Positions 11,514 through 21,281 of a stretch of DNA of 64,000 bases are shown piece after piece; position 1 is the first letter of the stretch, and the number at the start of each line of letters is the position of its first letter. The position numbers and the translations under genes are program-made. The stretch covers positions 1 through 64,000 of the forward strand of contig NZ_AUGM01000008.1 in NCBI RefSeq assembly GCF_000422665.1, in the 5' to 3' direction. The stretch is from Ferrimonas senticii DSM 18821. Lineage in GTDB: Bacteria; Pseudomonadota; Gammaproteobacteria; Enterobacterales; Shewanellaceae. A model generated the notes under the pieces. That model saw nothing but the letters and a program-made list of their open reading frames with translations. It was not told where the DNA came from and did no database searches.

Positions 11514-12011
11514 CTACAGCAACAGCGGCTCTTCAATTGCATGAAACTGCGAGGCGGCTTTGGCCAGCGATTGGGCAGTCCAGTTGGGTACACCGTAAAC
11601 TTCAAAACCAGTGCCTTTGCGGCCAACGTGATCCGCCAACAACGCAAAGTCGCCATCGCCGGAAACCAACACCACAGTATCGACCTGCGCCTGCGCTTCC
11701 ATCACATCGATGGTGATCCCCACATCCCAGTCGCCTTTGGCCGAGCCATCTTGGCGCTGAATAAACGGCTTTAACTTCACCTCAAAACCGATGGCGCGCA
11801 GGATGTTTTGAAACTCCTGCTGCTTCTTATCACCACGGTCGATGGCGTAGGCCACCGCTTGCACCACTTCTCGCCCGGCGGTGACTTGGCGCCAAAAGGC
11901 GTTGTAATCAAAGCGGCGTTGATAAGCATCACGGGTGGTGTAGTAGACGTTTTGCACATCAACAAACAGGGCGATTTTTTCCAATGGGTTCTCTCTTGTT
12001 ATGGTGTTCAA
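11514..12011 (-). CDS. NYN-domain (LabA-like PIN-fold) protein
   Basis: The product has up to 165 residues and is a single NYN domain, a PIN-like fold typical of metal-dependent ribonucleases. Conserved acidic residues stand in LFVDVQNVYY near the N-terminus, in KGDWDVGITID (about 93-103) and in LVSGDGDFALLADH (about 114-127), matching the LabA/DUF88 pattern. The RNA target is unknown. The longest frame begins with a TTG at 12011. Another TTG at 11984 follows an AGAGAG site and gives the more usual N-terminus, so the start is unsure. The gene lies 8 bases after soxR on the same strand and is probably co-transcribed with it. Confidence 0.8.
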   Translation of the reverse strand: MNTITRENPLEKIALFVDVQNVYYTTRDAYQRRFDYNAFWRQVTAGREVVQAVAYAIDRGDKKQQEFQNILRAIGFEVKLKPFIQRQDGSAKGDWDVGITIDVMEAQAQVDTVVLVSGDGDFALLADHVGRKGTGFEVYGVPNWTAQSLAKAASQFHAIEEPLLL

Positions 12012-12019
12012 TGCCTGCG

Positions 12020-12487
12020 TTAATCCAGCAGATAACGGGGGCCTGCGCCCGCTCCGGCGGCACTGTCATCGGGGTTCATCAACTGGCAGCGTTTCAGTGA
12101 CAAACAGCCGCACCCGATGCAGCCGCCGAGATTATCACGCAATCGTTGCATCTGTTCGATGCGCTGTTGCAGATCATCGTGCCATAACTGGCTCAGCCGC
12201 TGCCAATCCTCCTGCGTCGGGGTGCGCTGTTTCGGCAAGGTCGCCAGCGCCGCGGCGATCTGTTCCAAACTCAGGCCAAGGCTCTGCGCCACCTTAATCA
12301 CCGAAATCCGCCGCACCATCGAACTGTGATAACGACGCTGGTTACCGCTGGTGCGAGTACTAAAGATCAAGCCACGCTGTTCATAAAAGCGCAGGGCCGA
12401 GGTGGCGATATCGCAGCGCTGCGCCACTTCACTGATGGTCATCAGCGCGCCGTCATTGGGCAAAGTCGATGAAGATTGATTGGGCAT
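12020..12487 (-). CDS. soxR: Redox-sensing transcriptional activator SoxR
   Basis: This MerR-family regulator is activated by oxidation of a [2Fe-2S] cluster by redox-cycling compounds or nitric oxide. The N-terminal winged helix-turn-helix (TISEVAQRCDIATSALRFYE) is followed by a dimerisation helix. The cluster-binding motif CIGCGCLSLKRC shows the exact Cys-x2-Cys-x-Cys-x5-Cys spacing of SoxR. The length of 155 residues from the ATG at 12487 matches E. coli SoxR (154). A GTG one codon upstream is also possible. The gene is divergent from azoR across a region holding a SoxR-like operator. No soxS is next to it, which is normal outside enterics, where SoxR controls target genes directly. Confidence 0.93.
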   Translation of the reverse strand: MPNQSSSTLPNDGALMTISEVAQRCDIATSALRFYEQRGLIFSTRTSGNQRRYHSSMVRRISVIKVAQSLGLSLEQIAAALATLPKQRTPTQEDWQRLSQLWHDDLQQRIEQMQRLRDNLGGCIGCGCLSLKRCQLMNPDDSAAGAGAGPRYLLD

Positions 12488-12531
12488 CACAGCAACCGTT
12501 TAAGGGAGAATAATTTTGTCGGCAAAGTAGC

Positions 12532-12562
12532 TTGACTTAAAGTTAACTTCAACTTTTATCCT
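12532..12562 (+). promoter_or_regulatory. SoxR-type promoter/operator of the azoR-nat operon
   Basis: TTGACT (12532-12537) and TATCCT (12557-12562) are separated by 19 bases, the over-long spacer typical of MerR-family-activated promoters. A palindrome centred on AAGTTAACTT (12540-12549) lies in the spacer. It matches the core of the SoxR operator in E. coli soxS, CCTCAAGTTAACTTGAGG. The site lies between divergent soxR and azoR, 30 bases before the azoR start. Confidence 0.8.
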
Positions 12563-12591
12563 GCCGCCAATTCCACAATTGTTATCTCTCT

Positions 12592-13251
12592 ATGCATCAC
12601 GTTCTTAGCTTACAAAGCAGCATTCGCGGCAGCGAATCCCACAGCCGTCAGATCAGCGCCCGCCTTATCGCCCAACTGCAATCGCAGCAGCCAATCCGTC
12701 ACCTCGAACGAGATCTGGCGCTAGCGCCACTGCCGCACTTCTCCATTGATACCTATCGCGGTTTCCACGGCGAACAAGACCCGGCCGCCAGCGCCGCCGC
12801 TGCGCTGTCGGATCAGTTGATTGACGAACTGCTTGGGATCGACACCCTGATCATCGCCGCGCCGGTGTACAACTTCAGCTTCCCGACCACCTTAAAAGCG
12901 TGGTTTGATCATATCGCCCGCAGCGGCCGCACCTTCAGCTACCGCGAGGCGTTCACCAGCCCGCTGGCCGATCTGCAGGTATATGTGGTGCTTACCTACG
13001 GCGGCGGCAACGTCGATCACATCGAAAGTCAGTTACGCCAGCAGTTTGCAATGCTGGGCGTTAGTAAAATCGAGGTTATTCACGGCGCGATGCTGGATCG
13101 CAGCGACAATCAGCAAGCGCGACAGCAGCTAGAGCAGCAGTTACAACAGCTTTCACTCGCGCCTCAATCTGCGATGTCGCTGGCCGCCAGCCAAGCGGCT
13201 GCACCTGTAGCAGCACAAGCACCCGTCGCAACGCCTATGGAGCAACACTAA
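12592..13251 (+). CDS. azoR: FMN-dependent NADH-azoreductase (flavodoxin-like quinone reductase)
   Basis: This cytoplasmic flavoenzyme reduces azo bonds and quinones with NAD(P)H. The 219-residue protein has the AzoR pattern: an N-terminal phosphate-binding loop (LQSSIRGSESHSRQI), the flavin-contacting PVYNFSFPTTLKAWFDH near residue 90, and TYGGG near 139. The last 30 residues are Ala/Gln/Pro-rich and low in complexity, longer than the compact family end. The ATG at 12592 has only a weak ribosome site. The gene is 2 bases from nat, so the two form an operon. A SoxR operator upstream predicts induction by redox-cycling compounds. Confidence 0.88.
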   Translation: MHHVLSLQSSIRGSESHSRQISARLIAQLQSQQPIRHLERDLALAPLPHFSIDTYRGFHGEQDPAASAAAALSDQLIDELLGIDTLIIAAPVYNFSFPTTLKAWFDHIARSGRTFSYREAFTSPLADLQVYVVLTYGGGNVDHIESQLRQQFAMLGVSKIEVIHGAMLDRSDNQQARQQLEQQLQQLSLAPQSAMSLAASQAAAPVAAQAPVATPMEQH

Positions 13252-13253
13252 AA

Positions 13254-14030
13254 ATGGATTTGAATGCCTTGTTCGACCGCCTTGGCGGCATCGAACTCGA
13301 CCAAGCGCCGCTGGCGTTAGTCAGCCAACTGCAACAACGTTTTGTCGAACACATCGCCTTTGAAAATCTCGATATTCACCGTGGCGTGGCGCTGCAATTC
13401 GATTCGGAACATCTGTTTAATAAACTGGTGCGCCAAGGTCGTGGCGGCGTCTGCTTTGAAAACAACAGCTTGATGTACGATCTGCTGACCGAACTAGGAT
13501 TTCAAGTTGAGTTTTTGGCGGCCAAGATGTGCAGCGATAGCTCACCGCATTACAGCCACATGGCGCTGCGGGTACAGATTGATGGCGATAGCTATCTGGT
13601 GGATGTTGGTAATGGCCTCGATTTTGGCAAGCCGCTGCGTTTTGCCACTAAGCAAGCGCCGTTTAATGCCAGCACCGACATTAGCCAAGCGGAAGGCCAG
13701 CAATACCGGTTGATGCGCCACGATGGCCGCCATCTTGGCCTGTACTTCCGCAGCGCCGATGGCGACTGGCAACCGCGCTATCTGGTATTACCCGAAGCGG
13801 TTAGCCGCGACAGCTTTGCTGTTGCCAGCCACTACATTCAAACCTCGCCGGAATCGCATTTCACTCAAAGCAAAGTGGTTACTCGACTTAGCCCGCAAGG
13901 GCGAGTCACTCTAACCCACAACCAAGAGGGTTATCGCTACCGCGCCGCCGGTGTCGACGACTTTACCGAGATCAGCGAAGCCGAATTCGAGCAGCAGCTA
14001 AGGCAGCAGTTTGGAATTCAATTCGGCTAA
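13254..14030 (+). CDS. nat: Arylamine N-acetyltransferase
   Basis: NAT moves an acetyl group from acetyl-CoA to arylamines or hydrazines through an acetyl-cysteine intermediate. The catalytic triad is visible: Cys in GRGGVCFENN (about residue 67), His in SHMALRV and Asp in YLVDVGNG. The length of 258 residues is slightly short of typical bacterial NATs (about 275-280) but complete in motifs. It directly follows azoR. Azoreduction releases aromatic amines, which are NAT substrates, so the two enzymes plausibly work in series. A terminator follows. Confidence 0.92.
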   Translation: MDLNALFDRLGGIELDQAPLALVSQLQQRFVEHIAFENLDIHRGVALQFDSEHLFNKLVRQGRGGVCFENNSLMYDLLTELGFQVEFLAAKMCSDSSPHYSHMALRVQIDGDSYLVDVGNGLDFGKPLRFATKQAPFNASTDISQAEGQQYRLMRHDGRHLGLYFRSADGDWQPRYLVLPEAVSRDSFAVASHYIQTSPESHFTQSKVVTRLSPQGRVTLTHNQEGYRYRAAGVDDFTEISEAEFEQQLRQQFGIQFG

Positions 14031-14072
14031 TCCGTTCTGTTCTGCAATCGCGCTAGCACACCAACAACGACG

Positions 14073-14103
14073 CCTCGGGCTAGTAGTCCGAGGTTCGCTT
14101 TTA
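14073..14103 (+). terminator. Intrinsic terminator of azoR-nat
   Basis: CCTCGG (14073-14078) pairs with CCGAGG (14088-14093) and is followed by TTCGCTTTTATTT. It lies 43 bases after the nat stop. Confidence 0.7.
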
Positions 14104-14455
14104 TTTCGGGTCTTGCCAACACACTTAACTAGCAAGTTGTCAATGTATGACCAAAACGAGAGGACTTTATTAATGATCAAATATGGATATGAAATTAAAA
14201 TTATTAATTGAAAATATGAATGAACACAACAAATCAATTAAAAGTGACTTCTAATAACAAGCAACTCCATTCCACCATTGGCTTTTGTATTTACTTTTAT
14301 ATTCTTGAATCCCGTGATGGTGTTTCTCATACGTTAACATTAAGTTAAATGTAGACTCACTGATAACCATACCGAAGCACCATTTTACTAAAAATCTCTT
14401 GATTTTCATTTAGTAAAGCACACATAGTGCATGGACAAATACAAAAGGTGATTCC
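14104..14455. other. AT-rich intergenic stretch, no gene seen
   Basis: This is the gap between the nat terminator and the next gene. It is clearly AT-richer than the preceding core genes and probably carries the promoter of the orphan gene at 14456. No convincing coding region or repeat was found. Confidence 0.5.
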
Positions 14456-15415
14456 ATGCAACCAACTCTTTCTACTAAACTTCAGTTGCACTATTACTTG
14501 CAAGACGATTTGCACAAAATGGATGCACTAGCTCGAAATACTTGTGAGGCAGAGTTACTAGCGATCATTCAAGAAGTAGCCTGCATTTTAAATGCTCATA
14601 TCGTTATCGATTCAGAGGCTTGGAAAGAAGGTGGTCTTCGAGATATCTGGACTTTAACTAATGCAAATGCTGGGATACTATCAGTTATCATTGGTGTTGT
14701 TAGCCTTATAATTTCAAATGTTCCAGCAACTGATCCAGAACTTGCTCAACTTCAAAAAGAAGATTTGAAGTTGAGCATACTAGAACGCAAGGCGCGTTTA
14801 GCTAAGCTAGACAAAGAAATTAAATCAAAAAACATCACTAAAGAAACCGTTAATAATATTGTTGAGATAGTTGACAACAATCATAAAATAGTAACTCGAA
14901 AGTCAAATTTTTATAAGAAGTTAAATAATACTCATAGAGTTACTAAAATTGGCGTCAATGGTTTAGATGTCGAAGGAAAAGATGCTTTTGATGAGGTTAT
15001 TGTAGACCGGAAAGAATTTGAAAGATTTATTCTTCATTCAAACTCCTTGCCTATGATTATTGAAAATGAAGCTGTTATTGAAATCATTTCTCCAGTGTTG
15101 AGGACAGGCAAGCACAAATGGAAAGGGATTTATAACGGTGAAAGCATTAATTTCTCGATGAAGGATAATGACTTCAAAAATGATGTATTGACAAAAAAAT
15201 TTAGCTTTACGCACGGAGCCGCCATCAAATGTGTACTGCACATTCATCGTAAACTCGATGAAGTTGGAGAGGTGGTCATTACAGGGTATTCCGTAGATAC
15301 GGTGATCGAAAATGGTCATGAGGGTACTTTCCTTGAAACGACACAAGGAAAAAATCACCGCCATCTAAAATCACTGATAGATAGTCAACAAGATATGTTC
15401 TCAGATTACGAATAA
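14456..15415 (+). CDS. Orphan accessory protein with one hydrophobic segment and a coiled-coil stretch
   Basis: I do not recognise this 319-residue protein. The ATG at 14456 follows AAAGGTG, a good ribosome site. Residues 1-70 look soluble. About 73-93 (NAGILSVIIGVVSLIIS) could be a single membrane segment. About 95-150 is rich in Lys, Glu and Leu and looks like a coiled coil. The rest is a mixed alpha/beta-looking domain with KHKWKGIYNGESINFSMKD. The base composition is much more AT-rich than the flanking nat and purL, and the gene stands alone between two terminators, which suggests horizontal gain. A membrane-anchored sensor or effector is possible, but there is no direct evidence. Confidence 0.75.
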   Translation: MQPTLSTKLQLHYYLQDDLHKMDALARNTCEAELLAIIQEVACILNAHIVIDSEAWKEGGLRDIWTLTNANAGILSVIIGVVSLIISNVPATDPELAQLQKEDLKLSILERKARLAKLDKEIKSKNITKETVNNIVEIVDNNHKIVTRKSNFYKKLNNTHRVTKIGVNGLDVEGKDAFDEVIVDRKEFERFILHSNSLPMIIENEAVIEIISPVLRTGKHKWKGIYNGESINFSMKDNDFKNDVLTKKFSFTHGAAIKCVLHIHRKLDEVGEVVITGYSVDTVIENGHEGTFLETTQGKNHRHLKSLIDSQQDMFSDYE

Positions 15416-15470
15416 GACTCTAACTATCAAAATAAAAAATAACTCATTACAGGTAGAAATTTTCACGCAC

Positions 15471-15497
15471 AAAAAACCCAGCATAAGCTGGGTTTTT
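15471..15497. terminator. Bidirectional terminator between the orphan gene and purL
   Basis: AACCCAGC pairs with GCTGGGTT around an ATAA loop, with A residues before and T residues after. It can end both convergent transcripts. Confidence 0.85.
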
Positions 15498-15526
15498 CAT
15501 TATTTCTCAGGGTTAACCGCTAGCCC

Positions 15527-18500
15527 TTAGCCAAGCTCCACGCGGGCGTTGCGGAACATCCGCATCCATGGCGAGTCTTCGCCCCACTCGGCTGGGTGCC
15601 ACGAGTTGGTCACGGTGCGGAACACCCGCTCTGGGTGCGGCATCATGATGGTGGCGCGGCCATCGCGGGAGGTTAGCCCAGTGATACCCGCTGGCGAACC
15701 GTTCGGGTTGGCAGGGTAGCTGGTGGCGATCTGCCCGTGGTTGTTGAGATAGCGCAGTGCCACGGTGCCGGAGGTGTCAGTCGCTAAGAACGCTTCAGAA
15801 GAAGCGAACTCGGCGCGGCCTTCACCGTGGGATACCGCAATTGGCATTACCGAGCCTGCCATCCCCGCAAAGAACTTGGACGGGTTGTCCTGCACTTCCA
15901 CCAGTGAGAAACGGGCTTCAAAGCGCTCGGAGCGGTTGCGAACAAAGTGCGGCCACAGATCGGTACCTGGGATGATCTCTTTCAAGTTGGACAACATCTG
16001 ACAGCCGTTACAGACGCCCAATGACAGGGTATCGGCACGTTCAAAGAAGCCTTGGAACTGCTCGCGGGCACGGTCGTTAAACAGAATCGACTTGGCCCAG
16101 CCTTCGCCTGCGCCCAATACGTCACCGTAAGAGAAACCGCCACAGGCCACCAACGCTTGGAACTGTTCTAGCGTCAAACGACCTTCAAGGATGTCACTCA
16201 TATGGACGTCGATGGCATCAAAGCCAGCGCGGTCAAACGCCGCCGCCATCTCGACGTGGGAGTTAACCCCCTGCTCGCGCAGGATGGCGATCTTCGGTGC
16301 TGCACCTTTGTTGATACTTACGCTACGAACTAGTGGCGCGGCAATGTCGTCGCTTGGGTTAAAGCTGAGCTTGGCAGACAGCCCCGGATCGTTGGCGTTG
16401 TGCTTGGCGTCGAACTCCTCTTTGGCGCACTCTGGGTTATCCCGCAGCGCTTGCATCTGGTAGGTGGTTTCGCCCCAGATGGTGCGCAGTTCGGTGCGCG
16501 ATTCACGCAGCAGTTCAAGCTCGCCTTGGCGGATCAGGATCTGATCGCCCTTAGCAACGGTGCCGATGGCGTGAATGCCGGTATCCAGACCATGAACGAT
16601 GGCGGCGGAGATCACCGCTTCGAAGTCAGCCTTGCGGATTTGAATGACCGCACCCAGCTCTTCGTTAAACAGCAGCGCCAATGGATCGTGGCCCAAGCCT
16701 TCAAGGTCAACGTCGATGCCGATGTTGCCGGCAAACGCCATCTCCGCCAGCGTCACCAGCAGACCGCCATCGCCTTTGTCGTGGTAGGCCAGCAGTTGGT
16801 TGTTGGCTACCAGTTGCTGCATCAGCAGCCAGAAGCCTTTTAAGCGTGCGGCGTCATCGACATCTGGGGCCTGGTTGCCCAACTGGTTGTACACCTGCGC
16901 CAGTGCCGAGCCGCCCAGACGCTGCTTGCCTGCGGCGATATCGAGGTACAGCAGCATGGTGTCGTCGGCTTGGCTTAGCTGTGGGGTGACGTTGCTGCGC
17001 ACGTCTTCCACGCGGCCAAAGGCGGTGATCACCAGGCTCAGCGGGGCGGTCACGCACTTCTCTTCGCCGTCATCGTTCCACGCGGTTTTCATCGACATTG
17101 AGTCTTTGCCCACTGGAATGGTCAGCCCCAGCGCCGGACACAACTCTTCACCGACCGCTTTTACCGCTTCGTACAAACCGGCGTCTTCGCCCGGGTGACC
17201 GGCGGCGGCCATCCAGTTGGCAGACAGCTTAACGTGCTCCAGCGAGCCGATTTGCGCGCCGGCCATGTTGGTCAGCGATTCACCGACCGCCATCCGCGCT
17301 GAAGCACCGTGGTTGATCAGCGCGATTGGGGTACGCTCGCCCATCGCCATCGCTTCACCGTGGTAGCTATCTAAAGTGGCGGTGGTCAAGGCGCAGTTGG
17401 CCACTGGCACCTGCCACGGACCGACCATCTGATCCCGCGCCACCATGCCGGTGACTGAGCGATCACCGATGGTGATCAGGAAGGTTTTTTCGGCTACCGC
17501 AGGCAGACGCAGCACCCGACGTACCGCATCGGCCACGGTTACCCCAGCCAAATCCAGCGGCTTGGCCGAGGATTGGGCAGTTTCAACATCGCGCTGCATC
17601 TTCGGCGCTTTGCCCAGCAGCACCTCCATCGGCATATCGATGGGGTTGTTGCCAAAGTGGTTGTCTTCCAGAGTCAGGTGACGCTGTTCGGTGGCTTCAC
17701 CGATCACCGCAAACGGCGCGCGCTCACGCTGACAAATGGCTTCAAAGGTGGCCAGGTTTTCTGGCGCCACCGCCATTACGTAGCGTTCTTGCGATTCGTT
17801 ACACCACAGCTCTAGTGGGCTCATGCCCGGTTCGTCATTGAGGACGTCGCGCAGCTGGAATTTGCCGCCACGCCCGCCGTCGTCCACCAGCTCTGGCATG
17901 GCGTTCGACAAACCGCCAGCGCCGACATCGTGGATAAAGGCGATAGGGTTAGCGTCACCCAGTTGCCAGCAGCGATCGATCACCTCTTGGCAGCGACGCT
18001 CAATCTCTGGGTTGTCACGCTGTACCGAGGCAAAATCCAAGTCTTCCGCTTGCTCACCGGAAGCGATAGAGGACGCCGCACCGCCACCGAGGCCGATGTT
18101 CATCGCTGGGCCGCCCAATACGATCAGTTTGGCACCGACTGGGATCTCGCCTTTTTGGACGTGTTCTTCACGGATGTTGCCGTAGCCGCCCGCCAGCATG
18201 ATCGGCTTGTGGTAACCACGCACTTCACGGCCGTTAAAGCTGTCGACTTGTTGCTCGAAGGTACGGAAGTAGCCGGTCAGCGCCGGACGACCAAATTCGT
18301 TGTTAAAGGCGGCGCCGCCCAGTGGCCCTTCGGTCATGATATCCAGCGCCGAAACGATGCGGTTTGGCTTGCCGTAGGCTTTGATGGAATCGTGCTGTTC
18401 CCACGGCTGTTCAAAGCCCGGGATCTTGAGGTTGGATACGGTAAAGCCGGTTAAGCCCGCTTTGGGCTTAGAGCCTCGGCCGGTGGCGCCTTCATCGCGA

Positions 18501-19447
18501 ATTTCACCGCCAGAGCCGGTAGCTGCGCCCGGGTAGGGTGAAATTGCGGTTGGGTGGTTGTGGGTTTCCACCTTCATCAAGATGTGCACCGGCTCTTGGT
18601 GGTAGCGGTAGCTGCCATCGGTGTCGGCAAAGAAGCGACCGGCGTTGGAACCGACCATCACCGCGGCGTTGTCTTTGTAAGCTGACAACACGTGCTCTGG
18701 GTTTTGTTCGAAGGTGTTTTTGATCATCTTGAACAGCGACTTTGGCTGCTCTACGCCGTCGATGGTCCAATCGGCGTTAAAGATCTTGTGACGACAGTGC
18801 TCAGAGTTAGCCTGCGCGAACATGTACAGTTCGATGTCGTTGGGGTTGCGACCCAGCTTGCTGAAGTTCTCGACCAAGTAGTCGATCTCATCGTCCGCCA
18901 GCGCTAAACCCAGCTTGATGTTGGCTTGCACCAATTCTTCGCGGCCGCCAGCAAGGATATCAACGCTGGTAAAAGGCTTTGGCTCGGATTGCTCAAACAG
19001 TACCGAGGCAGACTCGAAGCTTGGCAGCACCGCTTCCACCATGCGGTCGTGGATTAAGCTAAGCAGCTGCTTTTGCTGGGCGTCGGTCAGTTCGTCGGTC
19101 AGCTCGACATACCACGCCAAGCCGCGTTCTAGCCGTTTGACTTGGCTAAGGCCACAGTTGCGGGCGATGTCGGTGGCTTTGGAAGCCCACGGCGAAATGG
19201 TGCCGGGACGCGGAACCACCAGCAGCAGTTTGCCGGCGGGCTCGTGCTCTTCCAGTTTCGGACCGTAGGTTAGGATCTTGGCAAGTTGTTCTGATTGGGT
19301 ATCAGACAGCGGCGCTGACAGATGGGCGAAGTGATAGTGTTCGGCGTACAGCTGGGATACTGGCAGATCGCTTTGCTTGCATGCATTCAACAGTTTGGTT
19401 AGTCGAAATGCCGATAACGCAGGAGCACCACGGAGGATCTCAATCAC
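15527..19447 (-). CDS. purL: Phosphoribosylformylglycinamidine synthase (FGAM synthetase)
   Basis: PurL catalyses the fourth step of purine synthesis: FGAR, ATP and glutamine to FGAM. The 1,306-residue single-chain form typical of gammaproteobacteria is complete (E. coli 1,295). It has an N-terminal PurS-like part, two AIR-synthase-type halves with [13 protein letters not shown] and GKDSMSMKT, and a C-terminal class I glutamine amidotransferase. The nucleophile of the amidotransferase is in [10 protein letters not shown] and its His is in HGEGRAEF, followed by MPHPERVFR. The start is a GTG at 19447 with AAGG about 9 bases upstream. It is divergent from mltF, the arrangement known in E. coli and relatives. 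Confidence 0.97.
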   Translation of the reverse strand: MIEILRGAPALSAFRLTKLLNACKQSDLPVSQLYAEHYHFAHLSAPLSDTQSEQLAKILTYGPKLEEHEPAGKLLLVVPRPGTISPWASKATDIARNCGLSQVKRLERGLAWYVELTDELTDAQQKQLLSLIHDRMVEAVLPSFESASVLFEQSEPKPFTSVDILAGGREELVQANIKLGLALADDEIDYLVENFSKLGRNPNDIELYMFAQANSEHCRHKIFNADWTIDGVEQPKSLFKMIKNTFEQNPEHVLSAYKDNAAVMVGSNAGRFFADTDGSYRYHQEPVHILMKVETHNHPTAISPYPGAATGSGGEIRDEGATGRGSKPKAGLTGFTVSNLKIPGFEQPWEQHDSIKAYGKPNRIVSALDIMTEGPLGGAAFNNEFGRPALTGYFRTFEQQVDSFNGREVRGYHKPIMLAGGYGNIREEHVQKGEIPVGAKLIVLGGPAMNIGLGGGAASSIASGEQAEDLDFASVQRDNPEIERRCQEVIDRCWQLGDANPIAFIHDVGAGGLSNAMPELVDDGGRGGKFQLRDVLNDEPGMSPLELWCNESQERYVMAVAPENLATFEAICQRERAPFAVIGEATEQRHLTLEDNHFGNNPIDMPMEVLLGKAPKMQRDVETAQSSAKPLDLAGVTVADAVRRVLRLPAVAEKTFLITIGDRSVTGMVARDQMVGPWQVPVANCALTTATLDSYHGEAMAMGERTPIALINHGASARMAVGESLTNMAGAQIGSLEHVKLSANWMAAAGHPGEDAGLYEAVKAVGEELCPALGLTIPVGKDSMSMKTAWNDDGEEKCVTAPLSLVITAFGRVEDVRSNVTPQLSQADDTMLLYLDIAAGKQRLGGSALAQVYNQLGNQAPDVDDAARLKGFWLLMQQLVANNQLLAYHDKGDGGLLVTLAEMAFAGNIGIDVDLEGLGHDPLALLFNEELGAVIQIRKADFEAVISAAIVHGLDTGIHAIGTVAKGDQILIRQGELELLRESRTELRTIWGETTYQMQALRDNPECAKEEFDAKHNANDPGLSAKLSFNPSDDIAAPLVRSVSINKGAAPKIAILREQGVNSHVEMAAAFDRAGFDAIDVHMSDILEGRLTLEQFQALVACGGFSYGDVLGAGEGWAKSILFNDRAREQFQGFFERADTLSLGVCNGCQMLSNLKEIIPGTDLWPHFVRNRSERFEARFSLVEVQDNPSKFFAGMAGSVMPIAVSHGEGRAEFASSEAFLATDTSGTVALRYLNNHGQIATSYPANPNGSPAGITGLTSRDGRATIMMPHPERVFRTVTNSWHPAEWGEDSPWMRMFRNARVELG

Positions 19448-19553
19448 GTCAATTACCTTTTTGTAGTTATGTGTTGTACCACTCTGCTTAATGGCATGGT
19501 CACTACGGCGTGGGTAATCATCGATGTGCTGCGGGGCTCAAACCCCTAGGCGA

Positions 19554-19568
19554 AGGCGTTAAACGCCT
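19554..19568. promoter_or_regulatory. Inverted repeat in the purL-mltF divergent region
   Basis: AGGCGTT and AACGCCT flank a single central A, a perfect 7-bp inverted repeat about 107 bases upstream of the purL start. The position would suit an operator, but the sequence does not match the PurR consensus (ACGCAAACGTTTGCGT), so its role is open. A small GGGGCTCAAACCCC hairpin lies just beside it. Confidence 0.3.
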
Positions 19569-19712
19569 ATCAAAGACGACTTGGGCGACGCACTAGCAGG
19601 ACCAATAAATTAATGCGATTGGTATCAGGTAGGGTTGAGGTGGCGCTATTATAGGCCAAAGCCCCAGCCATAACAGCCTGACTCAAAAGGCATAAAAGGA
19701 TCTAAGCGGAAC

Positions 19713-21281
19713 GTGTACCGAACAGTTTATCGACCCCTCTTGACGACACTGCTGCTGTTGTTTACCACCCTGTTAAGCAGCGGTTGCAGCAACCAATCAG
19801 AACAAACCACCACGGTTCGCCCTGCAAAGCCTACCGTGGTGCGCTTTGGCACCCTGATTGGCCCAGCCACCTACGAGATGCGTGAGCTAGGACCGGTGGG
19901 GATCGATTACGAGCTGGCACTGCAATTTAGCGAGTACAGTGGGCTGCCGATGCGGATCACCCCGTTCGATTCACTGGAAACATTGTTTAGCGCTTTTCAG
20001 CAAGGCGAGCTCGATATCATGGCTGCCGGACTGACCCGAACCGAACTGCGGGAGCAGCGTTGGACCTTCAGTCCGCCGCTGTATCAAGTCACCGCGCAGT
20101 TGGTCTATCGCCAAGGGCGTCGGCCACCGAAGACCTGGCAGCAACTGGAAGGCACCCTGCAAGTGGTAGCCGGTTCCAGCCATCAAGAGTTACTGCAACA
20201 AAAGCAGCAGCAACTGCCCAGCCTAAGCTGGCAAACGGTCGAACAAGACAGCCAGCAACTGCTAAAACTGGTAGCCGACGGGGTGCTGGATTACACCATT
20301 GCCGATTCCACCGAACTGGCCCTGTCACAGCGCTATTTCCCCAGTTTGCGCGGCGGCCTAGAACTGACCACACCAGAATCGATCGGCTGGGTTATCAACA
20401 ACAAACTAAATCCGTGGCTGACCAGCATTATGCTCGATTTTTGGAGCGACGAATTACAAGGAGAGCGGCTAGCACGGCTAGAAGCGAAATACTTCGGCCA
20501 TGTGCAGCGGTTTGATTACGTCGATACCTTGGCGTTTATTCGCAAGGTCGAGAACACCCTGCCCAAGTATGAAGCGCTGTTTAAACGCCACGCCAACCAA
20601 TTTGATTGGCGCCAGTTGGCGGCGCTGTCTTACCAAGAATCCCACTGGAATCCGAAAGCCAAATCGCCAACTGGGGTGCGCGGACTGATGATGCTGACCC
20701 TGCCGACCGCCAAGCGGATGAAAGTCAGTAATCGATTAGATCCCGAGCAAAGCATCCGAGGTGGCAGCGCCTATCTGCAGCAGATGATGGATCGCCTGCC
20801 GCCTAACATTCCCAACGACGAGCGCTTCTGGTTTGCGCTGGCAGCGTACAACATCGGCCTTGGCCATTTGGAAGACGCGCGGGTGATCACCCAGCGAATG
20901 GGCTTTGATCCCAACAACTGGCACGATGTTGCCGAACATCTGCCGCTGCTGCGTAAGAAGCAGCACTATCAACGCACCCGTTACGGCTATGCCCGAGGCG
21001 ACGAAGCAGCGCACTATGTGGAAAATATTCGCCGCTACTACGACACCTTGCTGTGGCTGGACAGCCAATCCACTATTCCCGAGCCTGAACCGGAGCGAAC
21101 ACCGCCGCCAACAACCACAGAGGCGAGCACCGACGCCGAACCGGAGTTAACTGAACCGGACGCTGGCGAAGCCAACGGCGATGTTGATGCAGAAACCCCA
21201 GTCGAGCCCAACACCGAGCAACAGCAGTCCTCAAGTCAACCGGATGCGCTAATGCAACTAAAATCGGTGCTGAAGCTCTAG
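19713..21281 (+). CDS. mltF: Membrane-bound lytic murein transglycosylase F
   Basis: MltF cleaves peptidoglycan glycan strands, leaving 1,6-anhydro ends, and is anchored in the outer membrane. A lipoprotein signal with LLSSGC places the lipidated Cys near residue 25. Residues about 42-265 form a periplasmic solute-binding (SBP_bac_3) domain. About 285-410 is the SLT domain, with the catalytic Glu in ALSYQESHWNPKA followed by PTGVRGLMMLT. The tail (about 450-510) is rich in Glu, Pro and Thr. The start is a GTG at 19713 after AGGA. The last codons abut a MITE, and the TAG stop is made of the TA target plus the first base of the element. Confidence 0.93.
   Translation: MYRTVYRPLLTTLLLLFTTLLSSGCSNQSEQTTTVRPAKPTVVRFGTLIGPATYEMRELGPVGIDYELALQFSEYSGLPMRITPFDSLETLFSAFQQGELDIMAAGLTRTELREQRWTFSPPLYQVTAQLVYRQGRRPPKTWQQLEGTLQVVAGSSHQELLQQKQQQLPSLSWQTVEQDSQQLLKLVADGVLDYTIADSTELALSQRYFPSLRGGLELTTPESIGWVINNKLNPWLTSIMLDFWSDELQGERLARLEAKYFGHVQRFDYVDTLAFIRKVENTLPKYEALFKRHANQFDWRQLAALSYQESHWNPKAKSPTGVRGLMMLTLPTAKRMKVSNRLDPEQSIRGGSAYLQQMMDRLPPNIPNDERFWFALAAYNIGLGHLEDARVITQRMGFDPNNWHDVAEHLPLLRKKQHYQRTRYGYARGDEAAHYVENIRRYYDTLLWLDSQSTIPEPEPERTPPPTTTEASTDAEPELTEPDAGEANGDVDAETPVEPNTEQQQSSSQPDALMQLKSVLKL

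Noticed and set aside
19554-19568. PurR operator upstream of purL
   Set aside because: An inverted repeat is present, but its sequence (AGGCGTT…AACGCCT) does not fit the PurR consensus. It is listed only as an unassigned repeat.
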